Of a DNA stretch of 64,000 bases, positions 26,196-36,943 are shown one piece after another; positions within the stretch are counted from its first letter, which is position 1; the number at the start of each line of letters is the position of its first letter. Location of the stretch: assembly GCA_007751255.1 (NCBI GenBank), contig CP036296.1, positions 1,922,001 through 1,986,000 of the forward strand, in the 5' to 3' direction. The position numbers were made by a program, and so were the translations under genes. The notes beneath the pieces were generated by a model. That model was not told where the DNA came from. It searched no databases and saw nothing but the letters and a program-made list of their open reading frames with translations. Origin of the DNA: Engelhardtia mirabilis. GTDB lineage: Bacteria > Planctomycetota > UBA1135 > GCA-002686595.

Positions 26196-27527
26196 TCAGC
26201 GAACGCTCGCGAAGGTCAACGGCTGGCCCTGGGCCTCACCGACGAGTTCGCCGGCGACGCACGCGAGTCGCCCTCGCACCACGGTCGCCACCGGCAGTCC
26301 GGCCAGTTCGACGCCGATGAACGGGTTGCAGGGCGAGCGACTGCGCAGCCAATCTGCCTGAAGGGGGCCGGTGATCGACGGATCGACGATGGCCAGGTCG
26401 CCGTCCACGCCGACTTCCACCAGGCCCTTGCCCTCGATGCCGTAGACCCGCCGCGGGCCCTCGTTGACGCCGCGCAAGAGCCCGGCCCAGTCGAGCCAAC
26501 CATCGCGCACCGCCGTCAGGAGTAACGGCAGAGTGGTCTGCACCCCGGGGATGCCGGACGGCGACTGGGGGTAGGGCCGCGCCTTCTCCTCGGCGGTGTG
26601 GGGCGCGTGGTCGGAGCCGATGCAGGCCGCGAGACCGTCCGCGAGGGCCGCGCGCAGGCGATCGCGGTGGCGCGCGTCGCGCACGGGCGGGTTCATCTGG
26701 GCCCAGGACCCGTGCTGCTCGTAGCAGTCCGGCGCGGCCAGGAACAGATGGTTCGGCGTCAGCTCGAAGGTCACCAGCTCGCCCAGGTCGCGCTCGCAGA
26801 TCAGGTCGACCTCGTCGGCGGTCGAGACGTGCAGCACGTGGACCGGGCGCCCCGTGCGCTCGGCCAGGTCGAGCAGGCGCGTGGTCGAGCGCACCGCCGC
26901 CTCGACGCTGCGCACCTCCGGGTGGCGCGTCACGGGCTCGTCGCGACCCAGGGCGCGATAGTTGGCCTCGAGGGTGTCCTCGTCTTCGGAGTGGAAGGTG
27001 ACGCGCCGGGTCCCGCTGCGCAGGACGCGTTCGATGGTCGCGTCGTCGCGCACCAAGAGGCCGCCCGTGGACGAGCCCATGAACAGCTTGATCCCCGCGC
27101 AGCCGGGCAACTGCTCGAGTGTCCCCAGCTCGTCGGCGTTGTCGGCGGTGGCGCCCACGAAGAAGGCGTGGTCGCAGTGCACGCGGCCGGCCGCGCGTTC
27201 GAGCTTGTCTTCGATGGCCGCCGCATTCACCGTCGCGGGCTTGGTGTTCGGCATCTCCATGAAGGAGGTCACGCCGCCCGCGAGCGCGGCGTGGCCGCCC
27301 GAGGCCAGGTCCTCCTTCTTTTCGAGGCCCGGCTCGCGGAAGTGGACCTGGGGGTCGATCGAGCCCGGTAGGACCAGCTTGCCGGAGGCGTCGAAGCGCT
27401 CGATCCCCTCGGGAACCTCGAGCTCGGTGCCCACGGCGCTGATGCGCCCGTCCCGGATCAACACGTCGGCGCGGGCCGGACCGGCGGGGCCGACCACGCG
27501 GCCGCCGAACACGAAGAGATCGTTCAT
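26196..27527 (-). CDS. pyrC: Dihydroorotase
   Basis: A 443-residue amidohydrolase that closes carbamoyl-aspartate to dihydroorotate in pyrimidine synthesis. The motif PGSIDPQVHFREPG (about residues 54-67) is followed by VTSFMEMPNTKPATVNA, GIKLFMGSSTGG and the metal-binding SDHAPHTAEEKARPYPQSPS. The first histidine of the usual HxH is Gln60, as in a subfamily common in Bacteroidetes-like lineages, so metal binding differs from the E. coli type. The start ATG follows the stop of the DUF255 gene by eight bases, so the two are likely co-transcribed. Confidence 0.88.
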   Translation of the reverse strand: MNDLFVFGGRVVGPAGPARADVLIRDGRISAVGTELEVPEGIERFDASGKLVLPGSIDPQVHFREPGLEKKEDLASGGHAALAGGVTSFMEMPNTKPATVNAAAIEDKLERAAGRVHCDHAFFVGATADNADELGTLEQLPGCAGIKLFMGSSTGGLLVRDDATIERVLRSGTRRVTFHSEDEDTLEANYRALGRDEPVTRHPEVRSVEAAVRSTTRLLDLAERTGRPVHVLHVSTADEVDLICERDLGELVTFELTPNHLFLAAPDCYEQHGSWAQMNPPVRDARHRDRLRAALADGLAACIGSDHAPHTAEEKARPYPQSPSGIPGVQTTLPLLLTAVRDGWLDWAGLLRGVNEGPRRVYGIEGKGLVEVGVDGDLAIVDPSITGPLQADWLRSRSPCNPFIGVELAGLPVATVVRGRLACVAGELVGEAQGQPLTFASVR

Positions 27528-27535
27528 CGAGGGAT

Positions 27536-29920
27536 TCAGGGCAGGCGCAGGTCGACCCGCCGCGGCGGGTAGCACTGGCGGTCGTCGCAGACTTGGTAGG
27601 AGACGGAGAGGCGCACTTGTTCGGGGTCGCCGAGGTCGCCGCGCAGGGCCAGGGGGATCTCGATGCGGCCTTCGAGCACCAGCAGGATGACGTCGTCGAG
27701 GGGGCCGGTGAAGGGCTCGCCGTCGGGGAGCGTGGCCTCGAGCTCGACGTCCGGCGCGCCACTCAGCTCGAGCTCGAGCCCCGCGAGGCCGATGGCCCCG
27801 GGGTCGGGCGCGTTGATGTGGAAGCCCTCGGTGATCTCGAGCGTCAGGGTCAGCTGCGAGTGGTCCGCGGCCGTCCGCTCGAGGTAGAAGGCCACTTGGC
27901 TGTCCCGCGCGGCGGGTAGGGACGGCGGGGCCGGCATGCGCTCGGGTGCGAACTGCAACAGGCGCCGGATGGCGATCACCGCGCGGGGCATGGACGGGGG
28001 ATTCGACGCCAAGGTCGTGGAGAGGAAGCGGATCGCCGCGGTGGCGTCCTCGAGGAAGCGCTCCTGCTCGGTGCGCCGGGCGAGCTCGACTGCGGCCAAG
28101 AGCAGCTCCGAGTTGGCGGCTGGCGTCGCCCCGTCGCCGACGGTCTTGGCGCGGATCGGCAAGAGGTCGTGGCCGCCCGGAGCTGAATCGAACCAGCCGC
28201 CGCCAATCTCGTCCCAGTAGAGCGTGCGGGCCTCGTCGTAAACCTCCACCGCGCGCTCGAGCCAGGCCTCGTCGCCCGTAGCCGAGTGCAGAGCCAGTAA
28301 GCCGCGCAGCAGGAAGGCGTGGTCCTCGGACACCGCCAGGGGACCCAGTCGCCCCGCGCGCCAGCTTCGATGCAGGCGGCCGTCCCCGTCGCGCAGGCTC
28401 GTGTCGACCAGCTTCAGGGCCTGCGCGGCGCTCGCGATCGCGTCGCTGTCTCGAAGGCTCGCGCCGGCCGAGGCCGCGCCGGCGGCCATCAGTCCGCTCC
28501 AGCCGGCGAGGGTCTTGTCGTCGGTGGCCGGTTGGTCGCGGAGCCGACGCACCGCCAGCAAGCGTCCCATGGCCGCGGCGAAGCCCGCGTCCTTCCACAG
28601 CGGTGTCTCGCCCGCGTCGGGCGGTACGGCGAGGCGCAGCACCGACAGACCCCGCTCTGCGGGGTGGTGGGGGTCCACGAAGTTGCCGCCTTCGGTCAGG
28701 CCGAGGTCGGAGATCACCGCGACCACGACCTGCGGGTCGAAACCGTCGAGGGCCGCGCGCATCTGCTCCTGGGACCACAGGAAGCTCTGCCCCTCCCGTG
28801 CGTTGACCTCGGCGTCCTGGGCCGAGAGGTAGCGACCGTTCTCGCCGGTCAGTTCGACGGCGACGTAGGTCAGCACGCCCTGCGCGACCCCCGCGAACCA
28901 CGGCCGCTCGAACGACTCGGCCCCGGTGGCATAGAGCGGCGCGAGCTGCCCTTGGGTGTAGAGCATCTTCTCGAAGTGCGGCACGGTCCACGTCGCGTCG
29001 GTCGAGTAGCGGTGGAAGCCGCCGCCGAGCTGGTCGTGGATGCCACCCATGGCCATGGCTTCGAGCGTCCGCTCCAGGGCGCGCGCGGCGTCCTCGCGTT
29101 CCCCCGCGACCTCCGCCAGCAGCTCGAGTTCCGGCTCGGACGGGAACTTGGGCGCCGTGCCGAAGCCGCCGTTGATCGAGTCGTAGCGGGCCAAAACGCG
29201 ATTCACCGCCAGGTCGACGATGGACCCGTCGAGGGGCGCCGGAGGCCGCGGCTTCGACAGCACCTCGCGCACCGCGTTCCCCAGCCGCCGCGCGTCCTCG
29301 AGCAGCGGCACGCGCGCGGCCTCGCCCTCCGCCCAGCGTTTGCCGAGCACGGTCACGATCGTTTCCATCCCGGGCTGCGCCTCGCTCCCGCGCGGCGGGA
29401 AGTAGGTGCCCCCGAAGAACACGTCCAGGCTCTCGGGATCCAGGAACAGGCTCAGGGGCCAGCCGCCGCTGCCGGTGCGCAGTTGCACCGCGGTCATGTA
29501 GACGTCGTCGACCGTGGGCAACTCCTCGCGGTCGACCTTGATCGGTACGAAGTATTCGTTGATCAGCGCGGCGAGCTCCTCGTCCTCGAAGGTCTCGCGC
29601 TCCATCACGTGGCACCAGTAGCAGGTCGAGTAGCCGATCGAGAGGAAGATCGGCTTGTCCTGCGCGCGCGCCAGCTCGATCGCCGCCGCGCCCCAGGGGT
29701 GCCAATCCACCGGGTTGTGGGCGTGCTGCAGCAGGTAGGGGCTCGACTCCCCGGCCAGGGCGTTGGTGTGCCGGGGGCCCTGGTCGGTCTGGGGAGCGGT
29801 CGCCTCACCCGCCGTCGTCTCCTGGGTCGCGGCGGCCCCGCAGGCGACGGGCGCGAGCACCAGGCCGATCCCGGTGGCGAGTCGGGCGAGGAGCGTCGCG
29901 TGCTGGCCAGGTCGTCCCAT
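27536..29920 (-). CDS. DUF255 thioredoxin-domain protein (YyaL/SPATA20-like) with DsbD-alpha-like C terminus
   Basis: A 794-residue exported protein. After the signal peptide comes the DUF255 thioredoxin domain with [20 protein letters not shown] and the redox pair CYWC (C100, C103). An (alpha/alpha)-barrel half follows, with [31 protein letters not shown] and [12 protein letters not shown], as in YyaL. The last 120 residues form a beta-rich domain with [11 protein letters not shown], which resembles the DsbD N-terminal alpha domain and has its paired cysteines. The combination suggests thiol exchange between two domains in the periplasm, but no substrate is known for the family. Confidence 0.88.
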   Translation of the reverse strand: MGRPGQHATLLARLATGIGLVLAPVACGAAATQETTAGEATAPQTDQGPRHTNALAGESSPYLLQHAHNPVDWHPWGAAAIELARAQDKPIFLSIGYSTCYWCHVMERETFEDEELAALINEYFVPIKVDREELPTVDDVYMTAVQLRTGSGGWPLSLFLDPESLDVFFGGTYFPPRGSEAQPGMETIVTVLGKRWAEGEAARVPLLEDARRLGNAVREVLSKPRPPAPLDGSIVDLAVNRVLARYDSINGGFGTAPKFPSEPELELLAEVAGEREDAARALERTLEAMAMGGIHDQLGGGFHRYSTDATWTVPHFEKMLYTQGQLAPLYATGAESFERPWFAGVAQGVLTYVAVELTGENGRYLSAQDAEVNAREGQSFLWSQEQMRAALDGFDPQVVVAVISDLGLTEGGNFVDPHHPAERGLSVLRLAVPPDAGETPLWKDAGFAAAMGRLLAVRRLRDQPATDDKTLAGWSGLMAAGAASAGASLRDSDAIASAAQALKLVDTSLRDGDGRLHRSWRAGRLGPLAVSEDHAFLLRGLLALHSATGDEAWLERAVEVYDEARTLYWDEIGGGWFDSAPGGHDLLPIRAKTVGDGATPAANSELLLAAVELARRTEQERFLEDATAAIRFLSTTLASNPPSMPRAVIAIRRLLQFAPERMPAPPSLPAARDSQVAFYLERTAADHSQLTLTLEITEGFHINAPDPGAIGLAGLELELSGAPDVELEATLPDGEPFTGPLDDVILLVLEGRIEIPLALRGDLGDPEQVRLSVSYQVCDDRQCYPPRRVDLRLP

Positions 29921-30048
29921 GGGCCAGAGCCTACAGGGGACGGGGGCCTGCCCGGCGGCGACCCGCGATGACTCTGATCCCCGCCCGAACGGGCGGCGGC
30001 CCCGGCCCGGGGGGATCCCGGGCCGGAGCCGCGCTGCTCGGACTCCGG

Positions 30049-32262
30049 TCAGAGGGTCGCCGAGAGGGGCGTGCTGACCGCCAGGACCTGGTTCAGGTCC
30101 GGCGCGAAGCCGTCGAAGACCAGCGCGCCGAACTCCAGGGTCACCCCTGAGAGGGCCGCGTCGATGGGCACGGCCACAGGGATCGGCGAGGAAGCCCCCG
30201 CTCCGTTGAGTGTGCCTACCCAACCCGGGGTCTGCAGCAGCGCCACCGCGAGGGCGTCGATCGGCGCGGGCAGGGCGAAGCCGCCCGGCAGGCCGCCCGT
30301 GGCGCCGGGGCCCGCGGAAGCCCAAACGGCGTAGGCACCCAGGCCACCGTCGTAGGGCTCGACGACCTCGATCGATGTCGCGACGCCCTGGGCGATGGCC
30401 GGCGAACCGTCGGTCACCGCCAAGTGCGCCGTGGCCGTGTCCGAGCGCGAGGACCAGGCCACGGTCAGGGGCTCGGTCTGGCCGTCGAAGCGCTGCTTGG
30501 TCAGGCGCACGGTGTAGGTCCCGCTGTAGGGCGGCACGAAGCTGGTCAGCTCGAAGGGGTTGACCGCGCTGGCCGAGGCCGCGAACACGATCCCGCCGGG
30601 CCCGACCACGGTCAGGTCCAGGTCCATCTCGAGCAGGTCGGTGGACAGGGCGCTGTCGGGGTTCGAGAACCACAGGGCGATGACCCGCGTCTCGTCCCCC
30701 TGCTCCAGCTCCATCGGCACGTCGAGCATGTCCGCGGTGAAGTCGCTCGCGTCCACGACGTCGTGCCACCACTGGCCGTCGCGCACCGCGGCCCAGGCCG
30801 CCGCCGCGTGGACGCCGCCGGCTCCGTCCTTGTCGGACAAGAGCGCCGCGCCGTCGACGTTGTGCCAGGCCGAGACCATCAACATGGCCTTGACCGTGGT
30901 CATCTCGGCCAACAGCTGGGGCTGACCGCTGGCGAGCAGCGTGGCGACCCCGGTGGTCAACGGACTGGCCGAGCTGGTCCCGCCGAAGCAGGAGGTGATG
31001 CCCGAGCTGCCGGTGGTCGTGGTCGCGACGCAGGTCCCGGGGCTGGCGACCTCGGGCTTCTCGTGGCCCTCGACCGGGTTCCAGTAGGACGACGACGAGG
31101 CCATGGCGTCGTCGCTCCAGTCGTCGTTGTCGTTGTCGGAGTAGGCTCCGGTGCAGATCGAGTTGTAGCCGTTGCCGGGCGTGGTCGCGTAGGGAGTCGA
31201 CCCGCCGCCCTGGTTGCCGTTGGACTTGAACAGCATCACGCCCATGTCGCGGATGGTGGCGTCGAACCAACGGTCCAGGAACTCGATCGCGCCCTTCTGG
31301 AAGTTCCACCAGGAGCAGTTGCCGAAGTCGATCCCCATGGGAATCGCCTGCTCCCACAGTTGCGGCGCGGTCACGTCGCCGGTGCCGGAGGCCGACAACA
31401 ACGACGGGAGGCCGGACGCCGCGGCGAAGTACGTCGGATGGTTGTTGGCGATGTTGCCGGCGACGCTGGTGGCGTGGGTTCCGGCGCCCCCGCCGTTCAG
31501 CAGCACGACCGCGGGCAGGTACTGGTTCGAACCGTCCACGTGCGCCGTGTCGTTGACCATCACGCGCACCGGGCTCGCCACCGCGGTGAGGCCTTGGAAC
31601 TTGGCCGTGGGTGTCCGCAGGGTGCCCTGGGCGTTGTTGCCCTCGTGCTCCCACTCGGGCATCGAGCGGTAGACCTCGTCGACCCGCGGATCGAGGGCCA
31701 GGGCGCGGATCGTCGTCGCGTCCGCGCGCAGGAAGACCACGGGGGTCGAGCGGGACTCGAAGAAGGGCTCGGCGCCGGCAGCGGCGGCGTCCGCGGCAAA
31801 GGCGGAGGTCAGGGGCGCGTAGGCGGCGGCCTTCTGTCCCAGGTTGTCGACCCGCGCGGATTGGATCGCGTCGGGGATCTGACTGGCCGGCAGGCCCGCG
31901 GTCACCTCGCGCAGGCGGCGTTCGAAGGACACGCTCGCGAGCGGGTCCCGCAGCCAGACGGCGACGTCGGTCAGCGCGCCTTCCGCGAGCTCGTCCAGGT
32001 GTGCCGCGAGGGACGCAGCCAGGTTGCCGCGGGAGCTGGCGGCAGCCTCGTGCTCGGCGGCGCGCAGGGCGTCGAGCCACGCTCCGGGGTGTTGCGTGCC
32101 GGCCTCGTCGATGGCGGTGCGCTGGACGACGCCGTCGGCGCCGACCGTGCGCACGTCGGTGACCTGGCGGTCGAGGTGGGGAAGCTCGAAGGTCCGCTGT
32201 TGGGTGGCGGCAGCCTGGAGCTGGGGGACCAATGCAAGGGCGAGGAACGCGGAGCAGCTCAT
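30049..32262 (-). CDS. Secreted subtilisin-family (S8) protease
   Basis: A 737-residue secreted peptidase. A short signal ([19 protein letters not shown]) and a long prodomain-like region (to about 215) precede the catalytic domain. The probable Asp is in [11 protein letters not shown], the His in [16 protein letters not shown] and the Ser in [18 protein letters not shown]. The C-terminal 200 residues include a P-domain-like beta segment and end in a small beta domain that also closes two other secreted proteins in the window. The start was placed at the Met before the signal; an upstream in-frame Met would add 14 basic residues. Confidence 0.85.
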   Translation of the reverse strand: MSCSAFLALALVPQLQAAATQQRTFELPHLDRQVTDVRTVGADGVVQRTAIDEAGTQHPGAWLDALRAAEHEAAASSRGNLAASLAAHLDELAEGALTDVAVWLRDPLASVSFERRLREVTAGLPASQIPDAIQSARVDNLGQKAAAYAPLTSAFAADAAAAGAEPFFESRSTPVVFLRADATTIRALALDPRVDEVYRSMPEWEHEGNNAQGTLRTPTAKFQGLTAVASPVRVMVNDTAHVDGSNQYLPAVVLLNGGGAGTHATSVAGNIANNHPTYFAAASGLPSLLSASGTGDVTAPQLWEQAIPMGIDFGNCSWWNFQKGAIEFLDRWFDATIRDMGVMLFKSNGNQGGGSTPYATTPGNGYNSICTGAYSDNDNDDWSDDAMASSSSYWNPVEGHEKPEVASPGTCVATTTTGSSGITSCFGGTSSASPLTTGVATLLASGQPQLLAEMTTVKAMLMVSAWHNVDGAALLSDKDGAGGVHAAAAWAAVRDGQWWHDVVDASDFTADMLDVPMELEQGDETRVIALWFSNPDSALSTDLLEMDLDLTVVGPGGIVFAASASAVNPFELTSFVPPYSGTYTVRLTKQRFDGQTEPLTVAWSSRSDTATAHLAVTDGSPAIAQGVATSIEVVEPYDGGLGAYAVWASAGPGATGGLPGGFALPAPIDALAVALLQTPGWVGTLNGAGASSPIPVAVPIDAALSGVTLEFGALVFDGFAPDLNQVLAVSTPLSATL

Positions 32263-32385
32263 GGAGATCTCGGTGGTTGGGCGGGGACGGGGGCGCTCAA
32301 CCATAGCGCGAGTCGACCGCAGCGTGGCGGCCGGACGGGCACGGGCGCACTCCGCCGCCGCGGGGCGTCTCACCCGCGGCGCGGC

Positions 32386-33174
32386 TCAGCGCACGTCGCG
32401 CCAGGCGTAGGCCCAACCGCGCTCGACCCGTCCGTCGATGCGCGCGACGATCTCCCAGCGGATGCGATCGCCGAAGCTCTCGAGCAGGCCCGGACGCGGC
32501 GTCCAACTCGGTCCCTCGAGCTGCGGGCTCGTCAGGCGTCGACCGTCGTCGGCCAGCACGATCACGGTTGCCGTGTAGCCGTCCAGGTCGGTGCCGATCC
32601 ACTCGAAGTGATCGAAGGCACCGACGGAGCCGACCGGATACAGGGCGTGGACCTTGCCGCCCCTCACGTCATCCTCGCCGCCGCCGGTCTCTTCCTCCAA
32701 CAGCGGGTCGGACCAGAAGAAGATCGCGATCAACGCGGCGAACAGAACCACGTGCACCAGGTGGCGCAGGCGACGGAAGCGGTCGACCAGGGACCCCGAC
32801 CCGTGCCGCCGCGAGCGGTGGTGGGGCAGGACCGGTTCGAGCAGCTCGAGTACGTCGAGGTCCTCGACCAGTGCCTCCGGGTCCGCGGCCGGCAGCCCCG
32901 GCTCGACCGTGCGGCGCGTGAGCTCGAGGGCCCAGGTCTCGAGCGGCCGGTCGCCGGTGAAGTTGGGGAGGCTGCGCCCGACCTCCGCCAGGGCCGCGCG
33001 GACCCTCGCCAGCAGATCCCCGCCGTCCCCGCCGGTCAGGCGGGCGACCTCCAGCGGGACCACCCGCAGGTTCTCGGCCAGGACCACGCGCGCGCCCTCG
33101 TCGCCGTCCAGCGCGGCGCGCACCATTCGCAGCTCCGCCGCGTCGGGCGGGTCGTCGTCGTCACTCGCGCTCAC
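32386..33174 (-). CDS. Sigma-70 region-2-like domain fused to a membrane anchor
   Basis: This 262-residue protein is unusual. Residues about 50-95 read like sigma region 2 of ECF factors (LPNFTGDRPLETWALELTRR, compare the F-x-G-x-x-x-F-x-T-W pattern). There is no region 4 after it. A membrane helix follows (about 135-155, LVHVVLFAALIAIFFW), then an extracytoplasmic beta domain ending RIDGRVERGWAYAW. It cannot be a normal sigma factor without region 4. It may be a decoy, a sensor, or a relic of an ECF gene. The start is a GTG; a divergent gene begins 66 bases away. Confidence 0.65.
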   Translation of the reverse strand: MSASDDDDPPDAAELRMVRAALDGDEGARVVLAENLRVVPLEVARLTGGDGGDLLARVRAALAEVGRSLPNFTGDRPLETWALELTRRTVEPGLPAADPEALVEDLDVLELLEPVLPHHRSRRHGSGSLVDRFRRLRHLVHVVLFAALIAIFFWSDPLLEEETGGGEDDVRGGKVHALYPVGSVGAFDHFEWIGTDLDGYTATVIVLADDGRRLTSPQLEGPSWTPRPGLLESFGDRIRWEIVARIDGRVERGWAYAWRDVR

Positions 33175-33239
33175 GGGAGGCCGAGTGTAGCCTGCTCGCC
33201 CTCCACATCCGCCACAGTCCCCCCGAGCAGCGACTCCCC

Positions 33240-34919
33240 ATGAAGCGTCTCGTCGAATGCGTCCCGAACTTCTCCGAAGGCCGCGACATGGCCGTGATCG
33301 ATCGGATCACGGCTCGGATCGCCGCCGTGGACGGGGTCGAGCTGCTCGACGTGGACCCGGGCGCCGCCACCAACCGCACCGTGGTCACCTTCGTCGGTGA
33401 GCCGGAGGCCGTGATCGAGGCGGCGGTCGAGGCCGGGCGCGCAGCCGCGGAGCTGATCGACATGCGCGGCCACTCGGGCGAGCACCCGCGCTTCGGCGCC
33501 ATGGACGTCTGCCCCCTGGTCCCCGTCGCCGGGCTGACCATGGAGGAGACGGTGCCCTACGCCCACGAGCTGGCGCGGCGTTTGGGCGAGGAGGTCGGAC
33601 TGTCGATCTACTGCTACGAGAACGCCGCCAAGCGCCCCGACCGCAGGAACCTGGCCACGGTCCGCGCCGGGGAGTACGAGGGCCTGCCCGATCGCATGGC
33701 CTCCGGCGACCACACCCCCGATTACGGTCCGAAGACATTCCAGCCGCGGACCGGCGCCACGGCCGTGGGCGCGCGGGAGTTCCTGGTGGCCTACAACGTC
33801 AACCTGAACACGACCTCGGTGCGCCGCGCCAACGAGATCGCCAGCCGCGTGCGCGAGCAGGGTTACTACGAGCGCGAGGGGGACGAGCCCTGGGGCGAGA
33901 TCGTCAAGGACGCCCAGGGCAAGGCCGTGCGCACGCCGGGCCGCCTGAAGCACGTCAAGGGCATCGGTTGGTTCATCGAGGAGTACGGCATCGCCCAGAT
34001 CTCCATGAACCTCACCAACATCACGGCGACGCCGGTGCACGAGGCCTTCGATGCCGTGGTCGAGGAGGCTGCCTCGCGCGGGGTGCGCGTGACCGGTTCC
34101 GAGCTGGTGGGGCTGATTCCCCTCTCGGCCATGCGCGCGGCAGGGCGCCACTACCTGCTCAAACAGCGCCGCTCGACGGGTGTCTCGGACGCCGAGCTGA
34201 TCAAGATCGCGATCAAGTCCATGGGGCTCGACGAGCTGGGCCCCTTCGATCCGGCCAAGCGCATCATCGAGTACGCCATCCGGCCCGCGGGCAAGCGCCT
34301 GGTCGACCTGACCCTGCGCCAGTTCGTGGAGGAGACCGCGTCGGAGTCGGTGGCGCCGGGCGGCGGGTCGGTCGCCGCGGCCCTGGGAGCCATGGGCGCT
34401 GCTCTCGGCACCATGGTCGCCAACCTGACCAGCCACAAGCGCAGCTTCGAGGAGCGTTGGGAGACCTACTCCGAGTGGGCCGAGCGCGGCAAGCGCTGCC
34501 ACGACGAGATGCTCGAGCTGATCGATCGCGACACGGACTCCTTCAACGCGATCATGGCCGCCGGCCGCCTGCCGAAGGGCACGGCGGAGGAAGAGCGGAT
34601 TCGCGCCGAGGCCATGGAAGAGGCCACCCTGGGCGCGATCGCGGTGCCCTTCCGCACGATCGAGGTGGCGGTGGAGGCGCTCGAGGTCTGCAAGGCCATG
34701 GCGGAGCTGGGCAACCCCGCGTCCGCGTCCGACGCCGGCGTCGGCGCCCTGTGCGCGCGGGCAGCGGCCCGCGGCGCGCACCTGAACGTGCGGATCAACG
34801 TGCCGTCCCTCGCGGACCCCGCCAAGGGCGAGGACTTCGTGCGTCGCGGCGCCGAACTGGTCGCGCGCACCGAGGAGCTGGAGCGCGAGACCCTGGCCCT
34901 GGTCGAGGCGAACCTGTGA
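33240..34919 (+). CDS. ftcD: Formimidoyltransferase-cyclodeaminase
   Basis: This 559-residue bifunctional enzyme of folate and histidine metabolism transfers the formimino group from formiminoglutamate to tetrahydrofolate and then releases ammonia. The transferase half (about 1-320) begins RLVECVPNFSEGRD and contains ATNRTVVTFVG, MRGHSGEHPRFGAMDVCPLV and GARFFLVAYNVNLNT-type sequence (here GAREFLVAYNVNLNT). The cyclodeaminase half (about 345-545) has SVAPGGGSVAAALGAMGAAL. Length and domain order match the fused vertebrate-type enzyme. The rest of histidine degradation is not in the window. Confidence 0.94.
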   Translation: MKRLVECVPNFSEGRDMAVIDRITARIAAVDGVELLDVDPGAATNRTVVTFVGEPEAVIEAAVEAGRAAAELIDMRGHSGEHPRFGAMDVCPLVPVAGLTMEETVPYAHELARRLGEEVGLSIYCYENAAKRPDRRNLATVRAGEYEGLPDRMASGDHTPDYGPKTFQPRTGATAVGAREFLVAYNVNLNTTSVRRANEIASRVREQGYYEREGDEPWGEIVKDAQGKAVRTPGRLKHVKGIGWFIEEYGIAQISMNLTNITATPVHEAFDAVVEEAASRGVRVTGSELVGLIPLSAMRAAGRHYLLKQRRSTGVSDAELIKIAIKSMGLDELGPFDPAKRIIEYAIRPAGKRLVDLTLRQFVEETASESVAPGGGSVAAALGAMGAALGTMVANLTSHKRSFEERWETYSEWAERGKRCHDEMLELIDRDTDSFNAIMAAGRLPKGTAEEERIRAEAMEEATLGAIAVPFRTIEVAVEALEVCKAMAELGNPASASDAGVGALCARAAARGAHLNVRINVPSLADPAKGEDFVRRGAELVARTEELERETLALVEANL

Positions 34920-34929
34920 TGGAGCGGCG

Positions 34930-35199
34930 GTGGTGAAGCAGCCCGAGCAGCCCGAGCGACCCGGCCTCGCGCGCGAGGTCGTGGACGGGGTGAAGCAAGA
35001 GCTCGCCGACGAAGCCCGCGCCTGGGCGGCCTGCGCCAAGTGGGGCGGCCTGGTCGGCGGCCTCGTCGGAGCCGTGGCGGCCTACTTCATGCTCGGCGGT
35101 CCGGGCGTCGGCATCGGGCTCTTGGTGGGCATCCCCCTCGGCGCGCTCCTGGGCTGGCTCGGCTACCTGGCCGTGAACTCCGACCTCTCGCCCTTCTGA
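34930..35199 (+). CDS. Small glycine-rich membrane protein
   Basis: About 89 residues: a charged N terminus (KQPEQPERPGLAREVV), then one or two glycine-rich hydrophobic segments (GGLVGGLVGAVAAYF and GVGIGLLVGIPLGALLGWLG). The start is one of two adjacent GTG codons preceded by GGAG; the spacing slightly favours the second. It begins 10 bases after ftcD and is probably on that transcript. Small proteins of this type are common and mostly uncharacterised. Confidence 0.6.
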   Translation: MVKQPEQPERPGLAREVVDGVKQELADEARAWAACAKWGGLVGGLVGAVAAYFMLGGPGVGIGLLVGIPLGALLGWLGYLAVNSDLSPF

Positions 35200-35254
35200 T
35201 TGCAACCCGCGGCGCCCCCAGCGCGGTGCGCCCCAGCTCCACCCGACCCATTCC

Positions 35255-36940
35255 ATGTGCGGCATCTTCGCCCTGATCGGGCACCGTCTCCCGGCCGCCG
35301 AGGCCCGGGCCGTGGCCGTGCGCCAGGGCAGCCTCCTGCGCCACCGCGGTCCCGATTGGTCGGGCGCCTTCGCCGACGAGCGCTTCGCCCTGGCCCACGA
35401 GCGCCTGTCCATCGTCGACGTGCACGGCGGCGCCCAGCCCCTGCGCGGTGAGGACGGGCGGCTGCTGCTGGCGGTCAACGGCGAGATCTACAACCACACC
35501 GAGCTGCGCGCGGCCAACCCCTGGCCCTACGCCACGGGCTCGGACTGCGAGGTGATCCTGCCCCTGTTCCGGTCGAAGGGGCGCGAGCTGTGCCGTGACC
35601 TGCGGGGCATGTTCGCCTTCGTGGTCGTGGACACGGTCAGCGGCCACTGGATGATCGCGCGCGACCACGTGGGGATCATCCCGCTCTACGTGGGCCGCAC
35701 GGCGACCGGCGGCCTGGCCGTGGCCTCGGAGATGAAGGCCCTGATGGAGGTCTGCACCCACGTCCAGGCCTTCCCGCCCGGCCACGTGCAGACCGACGCG
35801 GACGAGGCTCCGCAGCCTTGGTACGTGCCCGAGTGGCGCGACTTCGACGCCGTCGAGGCCGCGGCGGGCGACGCCAGGCCCGATCCGGCGGCCCTGCGAG
35901 AGGCCCTGTGCGAAGCGGTCCACAGCCACCTGATGGGGGACGTGCCCTACGGCGTGCTGCTGTCGGGCGGGCTCGATTCCTCGGTCGTCGCCGCCGTGGC
36001 CGCGCGCCAGGCCGCGACCCGCGTGGACACGGGCGACACCGAGCCGGCCTGGTGGCCGCGGGTCCACAGCTTCTGCATCGGCCTGGAGGGCTCGCCGGAC
36101 CTGGCCGCCGCCGAGGGCATCGCGAGGCACATCGGCACCGCCCACCACGGCTTCACCTTCACGGTCGAGGAGGGCCTCGACGCCCTGCGCGACGTGATCT
36201 GGCACATCGAGAGCTTCGACGTGACCACGGTGCGCGCCTCGACGCCCATGTTCCTGATCGCGCGGCGCATCAAGTCCATGGGCGTCAAGATGGTGCTCTC
36301 GGGCGAGGGCGCGGACGAGATCTTCGGCGGCTACCTCTACTTTCACAAGGCGCCCGACGCCCGCGCCTTCCACGAGGAGACCGTGCGCAAGGTCTTCGAT
36401 CTGCACAAGTTCGACTGCTTGCGTGCCAACAAGTCCATGAGCGCCTTCGGCGTCGAGGCGCGCGTGCCCTTCCTCGACCGGCGCTTCCTCGACTACGCCA
36501 TGGGCATCCCCGCGCGGCACAAGATGGTGGGCGAGCGCAGGATCGAGAAGGAGCTCTTGCGCCGCGCCTTCGACGGTTGGCTGCCCGATTCGCTGCTGTG
36601 GCGCCAGAAGGAGCAGTTCTCCGACGGCGTGGGCTACTCCTGGATCGACAGCCTCAAGGCCCACGCCGCGCGGGTGGTCTCGGACCGCGACATGGCCGAG
36701 GTCGCCGAGCGCTTCCCCGTCTCGACCCCGAGCACGAAGGAGGGCTACTTCTACCGCACGATCTTCGACGAGCTGTTCAAGCTGCCCTCGGCCGCGGCGA
36801 CGGTGCCGTCGGGACCGAGCATCGCCTGTTCCACAGCGGCCGCGGTCGAGTGGGACGCCTCGTTCAAGCTGCGCGCCGACCCCAGCGGCCGCGCGGTGGC
36901 CGGGGTCCACGACGACGCGGTATCGGACGCGGCCGGCTGA
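35255..36940 (+). CDS. asnB: Asparagine synthase (glutamine-hydrolysing)
   Basis: A 561-residue two-domain enzyme that makes asparagine from aspartate, ATP and glutamine. The Ntn-type glutaminase starts at Cys2 (MCGIFALIG), with RHRGPDWSG, LAHERLSIVD and AVNGEIYNH. The synthetase domain has the pyrophosphatase loop SGGLDSS at 237-243, and later SGEGADEIFGGYLYF and FGVEARVPFLDRRFLDYAM. It resembles the E. coli AsnB class. The C-terminal tail is short and typical. The gene ends 3 bases from the convergent selenoprotein gene, so their transcripts must overlap or meet. Confidence 0.94.
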   Translation: MCGIFALIGHRLPAAEARAVAVRQGSLLRHRGPDWSGAFADERFALAHERLSIVDVHGGAQPLRGEDGRLLLAVNGEIYNHTELRAANPWPYATGSDCEVILPLFRSKGRELCRDLRGMFAFVVVDTVSGHWMIARDHVGIIPLYVGRTATGGLAVASEMKALMEVCTHVQAFPPGHVQTDADEAPQPWYVPEWRDFDAVEAAAGDARPDPAALREALCEAVHSHLMGDVPYGVLLSGGLDSSVVAAVAARQAATRVDTGDTEPAWWPRVHSFCIGLEGSPDLAAAEGIARHIGTAHHGFTFTVEEGLDALRDVIWHIESFDVTTVRASTPMFLIARRIKSMGVKMVLSGEGADEIFGGYLYFHKAPDARAFHEETVRKVFDLHKFDCLRANKSMSAFGVEARVPFLDRRFLDYAMGIPARHKMVGERRIEKELLRRAFDGWLPDSLLWRQKEQFSDGVGYSWIDSLKAHAARVVSDRDMAEVAERFPVSTPSTKEGYFYRTIFDELFKLPSAAATVPSGPSIACSTAAAVEWDASFKLRADPSGRAVAGVHDDAVSDAAG

Positions 36941-36943
36941 GTC

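Noticed and set aside
30424-33243. Long plus-strand open frame opposite the subtilase and sigma-like gene
   Set aside because: Low-complexity Gly/Arg/Val sequence without a domain; the minus-strand genes explain the region.
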